Shown: piece after piece, positions 26,002 to 34,464 of the stretch | Layout of the letters: the number at the start of each line of letters is the position of its first letter | Position numbering within the stretch: position 1 is the stretch's first letter | NCBI GenBank assembly: GCA_963780795.1 | Contig: CAWADH010000006.1 | Location: 124,001 to 188,000 of the forward strand | Reading direction: 5' to 3' | DNA length: 64,000 bases | Origin: DATJGR01 sp963780795 | Lineage (GTDB): Bacteria > Pseudomonadota > Gammaproteobacteria > Pseudomonadales > Azotimanducaceae | Program-made: the position numbers and the translations under genes | Notes under the pieces: generated by a model | Databases searched by the model: none | The model's input: only the letters and a program-made list of their open reading frames with translations | Told to the model about the DNA's origin: nothing

Positions 26002-26442
26002 TCAGCGCGCGGGGTTACGAAACACCACGAATTTGCTCGCCACGAAGTTCACGCTGAGCCCGGCCAACGATCCGGCAGCTACGCCGAGCACTGGATACGC
26101 ACGTACCAGTGGCAACCAGGTGATCGCCGCCGCATACGTCGCGTAGTTGACGGCGCCGCCGCCGAGATTGGCGATCAGAAAACGAATCCACTCGGCTGCG
26201 ATCGCGGGTGCGCCGTGCGCGTGCGTCGAAAAAGTGAGCCGCCGGTTGCCGTACCACGTGAACGTCGCCGCGACGAGATACGACACCGCGCGCCCGGCGT
26301 ACAGACCGAGGCCGGCCCAAATGGCGGCGTACAACACCGCCGTATCGACGACTAACGCCGTCGTGCCGACCACGGCGAAGCGGAAGAACTGGAGCCTCCA
26401 CAGCCGTTCGAGCCACTCGAACGGCAACCGGACGACGCTCAA
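26002..26442 (-). CDS. GtrA-like membrane flippase
   Basis: A ~146-residue protein with four predicted membrane helices, of the GtrA family thought to flip undecaprenyl-linked sugars to the periplasm. The core is FFRFAVVGTTALVVDTAVLY, ATFTWYGNRRLTF and NFVASKFVVFR, all classic. The open frame extends much further upstream, but that part is antisense to nothing and overlaps the glycosyltransferase. I chose a TTG at 26442 that overlaps the glycosyltransferase stop (TTGA), which gives a normal length. It is the last gene of a three-gene cassette. Confidence 0.8.
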   Translation of the reverse strand: MSVVRLPFEWLERLWRLQFFRFAVVGTTALVVDTAVLYAAIWAGLGLYAGRAVSYLVAATFTWYGNRRLTFSTHAHGAPAIAAEWIRFLIANLGGGAVNYATYAAAITWLPLVRAYPVLGVAAGSLAGLSVNFVASKFVVFRNPAR

Positions 26443-27389
26443 CCGCCGATTCCGGGCGAGTGCAGCGACAGGTACTGCAATCGTTTCAGCTCCCAGCGGC
26501 CGCGCGTCACCGTATCGAGAATGAGCCCGCATACGAAGCTGAGCCAGGCGAGCAACATCAGTCCGGTCGTTAGCACGGCGGTCGGCAGGCGCAACACCAG
26601 GCCGGTCTGGAAGTAGGCGATGAACAACGGGATTGCGAGGGCGATCGACAGCATCGCAAGCACCACGCCGATGATTCCGAAGAACCACAACGGCCGTTCC
26701 TCTTTCGCGAGCGTGACGATCAGCATCAGGATGCGCCAGCCGTCACGATACGTTCGCAGCTTGCTCTGCGAATCCGGCGGCCGTTCCTTGTATGCGGTGA
26801 CGACTTCGTCGGTGGGCATCAGCAGCTGCAACCCGTGCACGGTCATTTCAGTTTCGAGACCGAAGCCGGTCGTCTGCGTCGGAAAGCTCTTCACGAACCG
26901 GCGCGACAGAACGCGATAACCGGACAACATGTCGGTGACGTGCGCGCTGAATACCCAGCGCACCAGTCCGGTGAGAAGGCGATTGCCGAAACGGTGTCCG
27001 GGCCGATAAGCCGCAACGTCGGTCTCCTTGCGCACTCCGGTGATCATGTCGAGCCGGTCGGCGATCAGCTTTCGAACCATTTCGCCCGCCGCGTTCGCGT
27101 CGTACGTATCGTCGCCGTCGCACAGCACGTAAACGTCCGCATCAATGTCGGCGAACATGCGCCGCACCACCGCGCCTTTGCCTTGCGCGCGTTCGCTGCG
27201 CACGATCGCGCCGGCCTTGCGCGCCACTTCGACGGTGGCGTCGCGCGAATTGTTGTCGTACACGTACACGCTGGCCGATGGAAGCGCGCGCCGGAATGCT
27301 TCGACCGTGATGCCGATCGCCGCCTCTTCGTTGTAGCACGGCAGCAGCACCGCGATCGAAGGCGCGGTCGGGGCAGGCAGATCGTTCAT
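26439..27389 (-). CDS. GtrB-like polyprenyl-phosphate glycosyltransferase (GT2)
   Basis: A 316-residue GT2 enzyme that transfers a sugar to undecaprenyl phosphate. The N-terminal catalytic domain has IAVLLPCYNEEAAIG, the sugar-nucleotide Asp in VYVLCDGDDTYD, and a DMLSGYRVLSRRFVKSFP acceptor region. Two C-terminal membrane helices (~230-255 and ~263-300) match GtrB. It overlaps the upstream membrane glycosyltransferase by 4 bp and the gtrA-like gene at its end. Which sugar is moved is not evident. Confidence 0.85.
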   Translation of the reverse strand: MNDLPAPTAPSIAVLLPCYNEEAAIGITVEAFRRALPSASVYVYDNNSRDATVEVARKAGAIVRSERAQGKGAVVRRMFADIDADVYVLCDGDDTYDANAAGEMVRKLIADRLDMITGVRKETDVAAYRPGHRFGNRLLTGLVRWVFSAHVTDMLSGYRVLSRRFVKSFPTQTTGFGLETEMTVHGLQLLMPTDEVVTAYKERPPDSQSKLRTYRDGWRILMLIVTLAKEERPLWFFGIIGVVLAMLSIALAIPLFIAYFQTGLVLRLPTAVLTTGLMLLAWLSFVCGLILDTVTRGRWELKRLQYLSLHSPGIGG

Positions 27390-28978
27390 TCGGAAGAAAC
27401 CTTGTGGGATGCCTTGCGTTCAAGGGCGCACCACTGCAGCGGCTCGCCGATGTTCGAACGGATTGTGGCGCAATCCGCGCTCGCGAGCATCAAACCGTCG
27501 GCAGCGAATGCAGCGACCGCGCGAGCGCGCTCGTGATCGACGAACATGCCGAAGATCGGACCATCGTGTGCGCCGATGCGGGCGCGCATCCGGTCGCCGA
27601 ATGCCGAGTGCGACGACGGCGCGTCGAGCCAGCCGTCGATGCGCAGGAACGGAATCTGCGCCGGGAACGCCGGCACCAGATACCCCATCGGTTCGATGCC
27701 GGCCAGCACCACCAGCGTGCGATCCGGTTCGGCGATTGGCGGCAGCGACGCATCGACGTAGCCGCCGCTCCAACCGACGCCGCCGATCGGAACCCAGCGC
27801 CAGCCGACGCCGAGCACTGCCACACATCCGAGCGCCGCCAAGGCCGCGATGCGCGCGCGTTCGCCCAACACCAACGCCAGCCCGAGTGCCACAAGTAGCG
27901 GTGCCAGCATCTCCAGCGCGAGCGCGTATCGATACACGCCGAACATCGACACCCATAGTACGTAGCTGACGAGCGCCATCGGGAACAGCAGCCGCATCGG
28001 CTGCGTGAGTGCGCGGCGTCTGAGCAGCGCCCACGCCACGGATAGCGGAACGATCGCGTACGCGATCGCGATCTTCACGTCGCGGAATGGAACGTCGTTG
28101 ACGCGCATGCCGTCGTACGAAAACACGAACGGATACGTCAGTGCTTCGATAAAGCCGCGCGGCAGGAAGCGCTGGTCGCGATACGACGCATCGAGAATCA
28201 GCGGCGAACCGATGATGTCGTTGAAGTACGGAAAGAACGGATTGCCGGTCTGTTGCCACAGCGTGTACGCCCACGCGCCGCCGAAGCACGCGGTGCCGGC
28301 GATGCCTCCGACGCCGAGCACCGTCACCCGCTGCAAACGGATTCGCAGAGGCGCGGTCAGCGCGAACGCTCCTAACGCCAGCCCGATCGCAAACGGCGCC
28401 ATCGTCAGCTTCAGACCCACCGCCATCCCGCAAACGAAGCCGGCCGCAGCGAACCGCCACAACTCGATCGAGCCACCGTCAGGTTTAAGCACGAGCAGCA
28501 GCGACGCCAGCACGAACAACGTCATCGTCATGTCGTTGCTGGAGTTGCCGACCAGAATCAGCGCCATGCCGCCGGTGGTGCCCACCACGGCGAGTGCGAG
28601 CGAAATCCAGTCCTCTCGCGACGAGCGCGCACCGAGCGAGACGCGCGCCAACCTGAACAGCAGCACCAGGTTGAGACCGTGCACACAGCCGACGGCAAAA
28701 CCGACCAACCACGGCGGCAGTTGCTGCGCGGCGACAAACACCGGCACGTCGGGCAGCGGGTTGTAGTAGGTGGCGTGATGCGCCACGGCGACGTCGAAGT
28801 TGCCGCGGCCGGTCAGCCACGCATACGGGTTGTACCAGTGGTAGTTGCGGAAGTCCCAGCCGGTGTCGCGCCCGTGCAGCAGCGAGATCAGTCCGAACAG
28901 CGGCACGAGCGCCCACGCCAATGCCGACGGAACACTGCGCGCCGGTGCAATTGAGGGGCGCTGGTCGGTGGTGGTCAT
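27386..28978 (-). CDS. Polytopic GT-C-type membrane glycosyltransferase (GtrC-like)
   Basis: A 530-residue integral membrane protein with about ten hydrophobic segments. The first periplasmic loop has conserved acidic/aromatic residues (DTGWDFRNYHWYNPYAWL), as in GT-C enzymes that use polyprenyl-linked donors. Position upstream of gtrB- and gtrA-like genes makes it the probable specificity enzyme that adds the sugar to a surface glycan on the periplasmic side. The sequence is not recognised beyond this. The C-terminal ~130 residues after the helices form a soluble part. Confidence 0.7.
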   Translation of the reverse strand: MTTTDQRPSIAPARSVPSALAWALVPLFGLISLLHGRDTGWDFRNYHWYNPYAWLTGRGNFDVAVAHHATYYNPLPDVPVFVAAQQLPPWLVGFAVGCVHGLNLVLLFRLARVSLGARSSREDWISLALAVVGTTGGMALILVGNSSNDMTMTLFVLASLLLVLKPDGGSIELWRFAAAGFVCGMAVGLKLTMAPFAIGLALGAFALTAPLRIRLQRVTVLGVGGIAGTACFGGAWAYTLWQQTGNPFFPYFNDIIGSPLILDASYRDQRFLPRGFIEALTYPFVFSYDGMRVNDVPFRDVKIAIAYAIVPLSVAWALLRRRALTQPMRLLFPMALVSYVLWVSMFGVYRYALALEMLAPLLVALGLALVLGERARIAALAALGCVAVLGVGWRWVPIGGVGWSGGYVDASLPPIAEPDRTLVVLAGIEPMGYLVPAFPAQIPFLRIDGWLDAPSSHSAFGDRMRARIGAHDGPIFGMFVDHERARAVAAFAADGLMLASADCATIRSNIGEPLQWCALERKASHKVSSE

Positions 28979-29039
28979 CGGATCCTGTCGGCCACGGGGC
29001 GTAACGGCGAATCATACGGCTCAACGATCACCGCCAGTT

Positions 29040-29059
29040 GCGTAACTATTCAGTTACGC
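29040..29059 (+). promoter_or_regulatory. Operator palindrome upstream of SRPBCC/ArsR genes
   Basis: A perfect inverted repeat, GCGTAACT-ATTC-AGTTACGC, 39 bp before the SRPBCC start. TTGCGT (29038-29043) and TAAGGT (29061-29066) with 17 bp between could be a weak promoter whose spacer is filled by the palindrome. It is the likely binding site of the ArsR regulator encoded just downstream. Confidence 0.55.
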
Positions 29060-29098
29060 GTAAGGTGATCGCCGTATGGTCGGGAAGAGGGGACGAAG

Positions 29099-29554
29099 AT
29101 GGGTATCGAAGTCGGCCTGTTGAACGTACGGCGCAGCATCCTGATTCAGGCATCGCCGGAACGGGTGTGGCGGGAGTTTCAATCGTTCGAACGGATCAGC
29201 GCGTGGTTCGGCCGCGGCCATCAACTGCACGTGTTCGAGCCGCGGCTCGACGGCCGCGTCGTCATGAGCGTGGAGATCGGCGGCAAGCGCCAACGCTACG
29301 GCGGGCCGGTGATCGTGTTCGAACCGGAACGCGAGATGACGTTCGAGAACAACTGGGAAGAAGCGCCGCTGACCTGGCCGGTGCCCACGTTCATGACGAT
29401 TCGGCTCACGCCGCTCTACGACGCCACGCTCGTCGAGATTTTCCATCACGGCTTCGAACGGCTCGGCGTCGACGCGGCCGACAACCTACAAGGTTACGAG
29501 GAAGGCTGGGACGTCAAACACCTGAAAGCGCTGAGGTCGATCGTTGAGAAGTAG
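29099..29554 (+). CDS. SRPBCC-domain protein
   Basis: A 151-residue START/AHSA1-like protein (SILIQASPERVWREFQSFER at the N-terminus; later FENNWEEAPLTWPVPT). A good SD (GAGGGGA) precedes the ATG. It overlaps the following ArsR gene by 11 bp. This is the second SRPBCC/ArsR cassette in the window, here with the gene order reversed relative to 22664-23448. Ligand unknown. Confidence 0.75.
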   Translation: MGIEVGLLNVRRSILIQASPERVWREFQSFERISAWFGRGHQLHVFEPRLDGRVVMSVEIGGKRQRYGGPVIVFEPEREMTFENNWEEAPLTWPVPTFMTIRLTPLYDATLVEIFHHGFERLGVDAADNLQGYEEGWDVKHLKALRSIVEK

Positions 29555-29873
29555 AGACGCGTTCACTGCCATCGCCGATCCGACGCGGCGCGAGATTCTC
29601 GATCTGTTGCGCGCGCACGAGATTTTGCCGGCCGGCGACATCGCCGGACATTTCTCGAGCGCATCGCGCCCCGGCATTTCGCGTCATCTGCGCGTGCTGC
29701 GCGAATGCGGCCTCGTCAACGTGGAGCGCGCCGGCAAGACGCAGAACTACACGTTGAACGCGCAACCGCTGAACGACATCCGCGACGGCTGGCTCGCAAA
29801 CTTCGCGACGATGCAGACGCAGAGCCTCGCCGCGCTTCGCAAACGGGTAGAGCGGAATCCAAAGCGCCGCTGA
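29544..29873 (+). CDS. ArsR family winged-helix regulator
   Basis: A 109-residue ArsR repressor starting at a TTG inside the preceding gene (GAGGTCGATCG as SD). The motif DAFTAIADPTRREILDLL is diagnostic, and the recognition helix is SASRPGISRHLRVLRECGLV. There is no metal-binding CxC or His site. It likely represses its own operon through the palindrome at 29040-29059. Confidence 0.82.
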   Translation: MRSRDAFTAIADPTRREILDLLRAHEILPAGDIAGHFSSASRPGISRHLRVLRECGLVNVERAGKTQNYTLNAQPLNDIRDGWLANFATMQTQSLAALRKRVERNPKRR

Positions 29874-29996
29874 CGCGCGGAGGGCGAATGCCCTGTCCGG
29901 CAGAACGCGTGAGCGGTGCGAAGGCTTAACTGGTTCACATCGCGACGACGCGTCGAGGTCGAGAATGCGACGGTCCCATTGCTGATCGGGGACCAC

Positions 29997-30326
29997 ATGA
30001 AAGCAATCGCTAGGACACTCGCGATTTCGACGCTCGCGATTTCGCTACAGGCGCACGCGCAAGTGTTCCGCTGCCTGGACGCGGAAGGCCACACCGTGTT
30101 CTCCGATACGAGTTGCGGAACACACGAGGAGAAAGTGGAGATCGTGCAATCGTCGGGCGGTCTCTCGGCGATCACCAGCGACGGACTCACGCCGCAGGAG
30201 AAATCGGTGCTTCAGAGCGCCGAGGCACGCGCCGCGGCCCAAGCCGCCAGCCGACCGGCCTCCGGCGGAAATTCTGTTCCCGCGCCGTCAGCGAGCTCGC
30301 CCGCACCGGTGCGCAGCTCGTACTAA
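29997..30326 (+). CDS. Exported DUF4124-type protein
   Basis: A 109-residue protein with a signal peptide (1-21, ending AHA) and a short DUF4124-like domain (VFRCLDAEGHTVFSDTSCG), in which two Cys may pair. The rest is Ala/Ser/Pro-rich linker. DUF4124 proteins are common in proteobacteria and of unknown function. The gene is convergent with the methyltransferase gene, overlapping by 4 bp. Confidence 0.65.
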   Translation: MKAIARTLAISTLAISLQAHAQVFRCLDAEGHTVFSDTSCGTHEEKVEIVQSSGGLSAITSDGLTPQEKSVLQSAEARAAAQAASRPASGGNSVPAPSASSPAPVRSSY

Positions 30327-30970
30327 CGATTTCCTGAAGCGGCACGCGCGACGATGTAGCCGCGCCGTGTTTGCGCTTCGACTTCCGGCGCATACGGTTT
30401 GCGATGCTCGCAGCGAACCACTTCGAATCCCGCGTCGCGAAGCTGGCCGCACACGCGTTCAAGCGGGTGCAGATAGAAGTCGAGCGACGCCGTGGTCTCC
30501 CACCAGTTCTCCACGCGCAGGCGCTCGTCGCCGACGTGGAACGCGAACGTCGCGACGCCGTCTGAACGCAACACGCGAGCGAACTCGCCGAACGCCACCC
30601 GGCAATCGTGCGCGTCGAGGTTGACGATCGAATAGAACGCGACGATCGCGTCGAAGCTGGCGTCGTTGAACGGCAACGCCAGCGCGTCGCCGACGCAGAA
30701 CTCGAGGTGCGGATAGCTGCGCTCTGCCACTCGAATCATCTCCGGCGACAGATCGACGCCTTCCACGCGCGATCCGCGCGCGGCGAGATACGCTGCGACG
30801 TGGCCGTCGCCGCAACCGATCTCCACTACGCGCGCGTCAGGCGCTAGTTCGGCGGCGAAGCAGCCGAGCCACGCGCGATCGAACGGTTTGTGCACAAGCT
30901 CGTCGGCAAATCGCGCGTGGTATCGGCCGGCGACGATGTCGTAAGCGCCGCGCACTTCTTCACTGTTCAT
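30323..30970 (-). CDS. SAM-dependent methyltransferase (class I)
   Basis: A 215-residue class I methyltransferase. The SAM-binding motif I is VVEIGCGDGHVAAYLA (~48-63), motif II has GVDLSPEMIR, and motif IV/post-IV is GDALALPFNDASFDAIV. Substrate unknown; the ubiquinone-type FYSIVNLDAHD segment is not specific. It stands alone between convergent and parallel neighbours. Confidence 0.78.
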   Translation of the reverse strand: MNSEEVRGAYDIVAGRYHARFADELVHKPFDRAWLGCFAAELAPDARVVEIGCGDGHVAAYLAARGSRVEGVDLSPEMIRVAERSYPHLEFCVGDALALPFNDASFDAIVAFYSIVNLDAHDCRVAFGEFARVLRSDGVATFAFHVGDERLRVENWWETTASLDFYLHPLERVCGQLRDAGFEVVRCEHRKPYAPEVEAQTRRGYIVARAASGNR

Positions 30971-31015
30971 GCCGCCAACGTAGCATCGTCAGTGAAGCCG
31001 GACGCGCCGCGATTT

Positions 31016-31840
31016 TCAGCTTCGCGGTGAACGATTCTCGCGTTGCGCACGCGCCAAGAACCTGAGCATCGCGGCGTTGAAGTGGTCGGGGCGCTGCAAC
31101 GGCGCAAAGTGGCTTACGCCCTGCAGCTCCACGAGTTCGGCATCGGGGATGCTACGCGCCAGATACTCGGCATGCTCGTGCTTGATGAATTCGTCGTGCT
31201 CGCTCTGCACGATGGCCACCGGCACCGCGATTCGGGCGAGATCGTCCGCTGTGTAGTTCGGCTCCGTTCGCTGCATCAGGCCCACCGCATCGGCGAACGC
31301 TTTGAACTGATCCGGCGTAGCCGACAGCCGCGCGTAGTCTTTCACGTGCCGGCCAAAACAGCGCGACAGTCTCGGGCTCGGTCCGATCTGCTTCGTGCCG
31401 CTCGGATCCATGTTGCACGCGAAAAAGAACACGCCGGCCACGCGGGCGGGCGATTGCGCGCCGAGTACCATCGCGATGCATGCGCCGTCGCTCCAGCCGA
31501 CTAACGTGGCGCGTTCGATGCCGAGCGCGTCCATCACGGCGATCACGTCGGATCCCATCAGCTCATATGTGTACGGCCGCGCATCGCGGGTGCTGCGACC
31601 GTGGCCGCGGCTGTCGATCACGATCGCGCGATTGCCGTTGTTCACCAGCGCGGGCACCTGATGCGCCCAGTTGCCGCCATGGCCCATGCCGCCGTGCAGC
31701 AGGATCACCGGCAGGCCTGCGCCGAAACTCGCGTACCAGATGCGCGCGCCGTCGTGTTCTACGTAGCCTTGTTCGTTCGCATCGGGCAGCGCGGCGCCTT
31801 CGGCTTCGAATCGTACGAGGTCGTCGTCGTACGTATCCAT
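31016..31840 (-). CDS. Alpha/beta hydrolase
   Basis: A 274-residue alpha/beta-hydrolase with oxyanion loop LLHGGMGHGG (48-57), nucleophile S117 in GWSDGA, and a probable His in QGVSHFAPLQ near residue 247. A start at 31840 is favoured by AGGAGATCGAAG upstream; the frame runs on for ~40 codons over the end of the degenerate GST. Esterase, haloalkane or epoxide type cannot be told. It follows the GST fragment on the same strand. Confidence 0.8.
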   Translation of the reverse strand: MDTYDDDLVRFEAEGAALPDANEQGYVEHDGARIWYASFGAGLPVILLHGGMGHGGNWAHQVPALVNNGNRAIVIDSRGHGRSTRDARPYTYELMGSDVIAVMDALGIERATLVGWSDGACIAMVLGAQSPARVAGVFFFACNMDPSGTKQIGPSPRLSRCFGRHVKDYARLSATPDQFKAFADAVGLMQRTEPNYTADDLARIAVPVAIVQSEHDEFIKHEHAEYLARSIPDAELVELQGVSHFAPLQRPDHFNAAMLRFLARAQRENRSPRS

Positions 31841-31922
31841 TCTTCGATCTCCTATGCTCGCGGCATCATCGTTTCGTCGATTGCCTTTCGATTCTTCCAC
31901 GCTCAGGTCGGTCCATGGATCG

Positions 31923-32279
31923 TCACGGTCTTCGGAAGCCGCGGCGCCATCCATTTTTTTCACGCTGGCGGCCAGTAGTCGGTTCCCAGCACATCAGCTC
32001 GCGCGCCGTCGCACGCTGCCGCAGATCCGTCGGCATCAACCGCCGCTGCGGATGTTTCTCTTCCAGGTACTCGAGAATCGCAAGCGACTCGGCGACCACG
32101 AATCCGTCATCATCGAACACCGGAATCTGCGCGAATGGACTCAACTCGAGGAATCCGGCATCGGACTTCTTGCCGAACAGATCGGTTGCCGCCGTTTCGT
32201 AGGCGAGACCTTTTTCGTGCAGCGCAATCCGCACGCGCCACGGGATGATCGAGAATGAATGCGTATAGAGCCGCAACAC
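31923..32279 (-). pseudogene. Truncated glutathione S-transferase (N-terminal domain only)
   Basis: A 118-residue ORF starting at GTG with a strong SD (AGGAGGTG). Residues 1-80 are a complete thioredoxin-like GST domain: MLRLYTHSFSIIPWRVRIAL, SPFAQIPVFDDDGFVVAES and AILEYLEEKHP. After RELMCW the reading becomes Lys/Arg-rich and stops. The usual ~110-residue helical domain has no room, since the next gene begins 82 bp on. The alternate frame (TDYWPPA, then a stop next to an A-run) looks like further remnants. It is either a decayed GST or a shortened protein still expressed. Confidence 0.6.
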
Positions 32280-32301
32280 AGTTCACCTCCTGACACGTGA
32301 C

Positions 32302-33537
32302 ATGAACGACACACCGAACCATCAGCACCTCTTCTACGGCTGGATCGTCGTCGCCGCGGCGTTCGCGATCACGTTCGTCGGCTTCGGCAGCGCGTACAGT
32401 TTCAGCGCGTTCGTCGAATCGTTGCAACGCGACTTCGACGCTTCGCGCGGATCGGTCTCGCTCGTTTTCTCGCTGGCCGCGTTTCTGTATTTCGCATTAG
32501 GCGTGATCAGCGGTCCGCTCGCAGACCGGTGGGGCGCGCGCAGCCTCACCCTGGTCGGCATGATCCTGGTCGGCCTCGGTCTCGCGCTCGCCGGCATGGC
32601 GCGCACGATCGTCGAAGTGTATGTGGCGTACGGCCTCGGCGTGGGCCTCGGTGTCGGGTGTTCGTACGTGCCGGCAATCGGCGCGGTGCAGCGCTGGTTC
32701 GTGCGACGCCGCGGGTTTGCATCGGGACTCGCGGTGAGCGGCATCGGTGTGGGCACGCTGGTGGTGCCGCCGCTTGCGGCGCATCTGATCGCGAGCGTCG
32801 GCTGGCGGACGGCCTATCTGGTACTCGGTGTACTTGCCGCGGCGATCGGCGTCGGCATGTCGTTGTTCATTGCAAACGATCCGCGCTCACGTGGCGTGGG
32901 TCCCGACGGCGATCCGCCGAAGATGGACCAAACTGCAGCCGTCCCCTCGGGAGTTTCGTTGGGCGCGGCGATCAAAACACGGCAATTCGCCGCGCTGTAC
33001 GGCGCATGTCTGATCTGCTCGTTCGGCGTGTTCGTTCCGTTCGTGCATCTGGTGCCTTACGCGGTGGATCACCACGTCGAACAGTCGTCGGCCGTGCTGC
33101 TGCTTGGCGTGATTGGCGTTGGGAGCACGGTGGGGCGTTTCTTTCTCGGCGGCTTAGCCGATCGCATCGGACGTCAGTCGTTTCTGCTCGCGATGTACGT
33201 CGGCATGGCGGTGTCGTTGGCGATCTGGGCGGCGGCGTCGGGCTTTTGGCTGCTGGCGCTTTTCGCGCTGGTGTTCGGTCTCTTCTATGGCGGCTGGGTC
33301 GCGATTCTGCCGGCGGTGGTGATGGACTACTTCGGTGGCCGCAACGTGAGCGGCATCATCGGCGTGTTGTACACGAGCGTGGCGTTCGGAGCGTTAGTGG
33401 GGCCGAGCGCTGCAGGGTTCGCGTTCGATGCCAGCCACAGTTACCTGGTGCCGATTCTCGCGAGCGTCGGGGCGAACGTGATGGCGGCGGGAATTGCGGG
33501 AGCGGTGGCGAAACCACTTGGAAGGCCGGTTGAGTAG
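32302..33537 (+). CDS. MFS transporter (oxalate/formate antiporter or MCT-like)
   Basis: A 411-residue 12-helix major facilitator protein. The N-terminus HLFYGWIVVAAAFAITFVGF and the loop GPLADRWGAR are typical of the monocarboxylate/oxalate-formate branch, as is FGLFYGGWVAILPAVVMDYF in the second half. It probably moves an organic anion. Only 22 bp separate it from the divergent GST start, so its promoter must lie inside that gene. It has no good SD. Confidence 0.82.
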   Translation: MNDTPNHQHLFYGWIVVAAAFAITFVGFGSAYSFSAFVESLQRDFDASRGSVSLVFSLAAFLYFALGVISGPLADRWGARSLTLVGMILVGLGLALAGMARTIVEVYVAYGLGVGLGVGCSYVPAIGAVQRWFVRRRGFASGLAVSGIGVGTLVVPPLAAHLIASVGWRTAYLVLGVLAAAIGVGMSLFIANDPRSRGVGPDGDPPKMDQTAAVPSGVSLGAAIKTRQFAALYGACLICSFGVFVPFVHLVPYAVDHHVEQSSAVLLLGVIGVGSTVGRFFLGGLADRIGRQSFLLAMYVGMAVSLAIWAAASGFWLLALFALVFGLFYGGWVAILPAVVMDYFGGRNVSGIIGVLYTSVAFGALVGPSAAGFAFDASHSYLVPILASVGANVMAAGIAGAVAKPLGRPVE

Positions 33538-33551
33538 AAGCCCCGAGTAAA

Positions 33552-34445
33552 TTACTTCATCCCGGTCGCGAGCCAACGAGCGCACTCGGGTCCGAGTTCC
33601 TGCACCGCTCGGGCTTCGTATTCCGCTATCTCCGCCGCCGTCAACGTGTCGCGCCAGCGGCCGTTCACGCCTTTGTGGATGAACACCTCCGCGCCGGCAT
33701 CCCAGAATGCGCCGCCGAGTGGCACGCTCTTCGTCGCGTTCCGCTTCATCCAATCGAACGAGCAGTACTCGAGGATGCTCTTCCAGCGCGATTCGTCGAT
33801 GGCGATGTTCAGAAATGCGGCGACGCGACGCATCTCCGTTGCCATGTCGCGCTTCAGAGACTCGAAATGCACGAACAGCACATTGCGCAGCTCGCGGATG
33901 GCCCACCACGATCGCACGTTCTCCCAGAACGGCCAGAACGGAAATCCATCGCGATCCATCCACTCGCGCCAATAATGTCTGATGTCTTGCGGCGGCGGCT
34001 CGATCGGCGGACCGACGCGCCCCGGCGTGTCGTTCAGCGCGGAGTACCACACGGAGTTTGCGTTCACATGATGGTTGTACAGACTCCACACTACGTCGCG
34101 GCCGTCGCGCCCGACATAGACATAACGCGCCTTCGGCGAGAACAAGAGCGCGTCCACCGGCAGGTGCGTCTTCAGAAATCGCCGGTGTGTTTGCGCTTCG
34201 ACAAGCGGCAGCTTCATCTCCTTCGGCGGCACTCGAAGATCGAGCCACGGCGACATCTCGGCCACCGCGAGGTCCGGATCACCGCCGAAGAGCATCTGCG
34301 CGATGATCTGCTGCATCCACGTCGTTCCGGATTTCGCATACGTCGCGGTGACGATGTCGTCGTCGCGAAAGATCAGGTCGTTCCAGATCGTCGAATCGAA
34401 GTGGTGGCTGTGCAGCTCTCGTGTCTTCCGCGGTAAAGAACTCAT
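33552..34445 (-). CDS. PAPS-dependent sulfotransferase
   Basis: A 297-residue cytosolic-type sulfotransferase. The 5'-phosphosulfate loop TYAKSGTTWMQQ is at 35-46, the 3'-phosphate contacts are in YVGRDGRDVVWSLYN (110-124), and the C-terminal IHKGVNGRWRDTL matches the KxGxxGxW motif. It would transfer sulfate from PAPS to a hydroxyl or amine, possibly on a small hydrophobic molecule. No PAPS synthesis genes are nearby. It is convergent with the MFS gene. Confidence 0.88.
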   Translation of the reverse strand: MSSLPRKTRELHSHHFDSTIWNDLIFRDDDIVTATYAKSGTTWMQQIIAQMLFGGDPDLAVAEMSPWLDLRVPPKEMKLPLVEAQTHRRFLKTHLPVDALLFSPKARYVYVGRDGRDVVWSLYNHHVNANSVWYSALNDTPGRVGPPIEPPPQDIRHYWREWMDRDGFPFWPFWENVRSWWAIRELRNVLFVHFESLKRDMATEMRRVAAFLNIAIDESRWKSILEYCSFDWMKRNATKSVPLGGAFWDAGAEVFIHKGVNGRWRDTLTAAEIAEYEARAVQELGPECARWLATGMK

Positions 34446-34464
34446 AAAGACTCCAAACTCGAAC

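Noticed and set aside
26443..26688. Long N-terminal part of the GtrA frame
   Set aside because: It lies wholly inside the glycosyltransferase gene and reads as Arg-rich low-complexity sequence.
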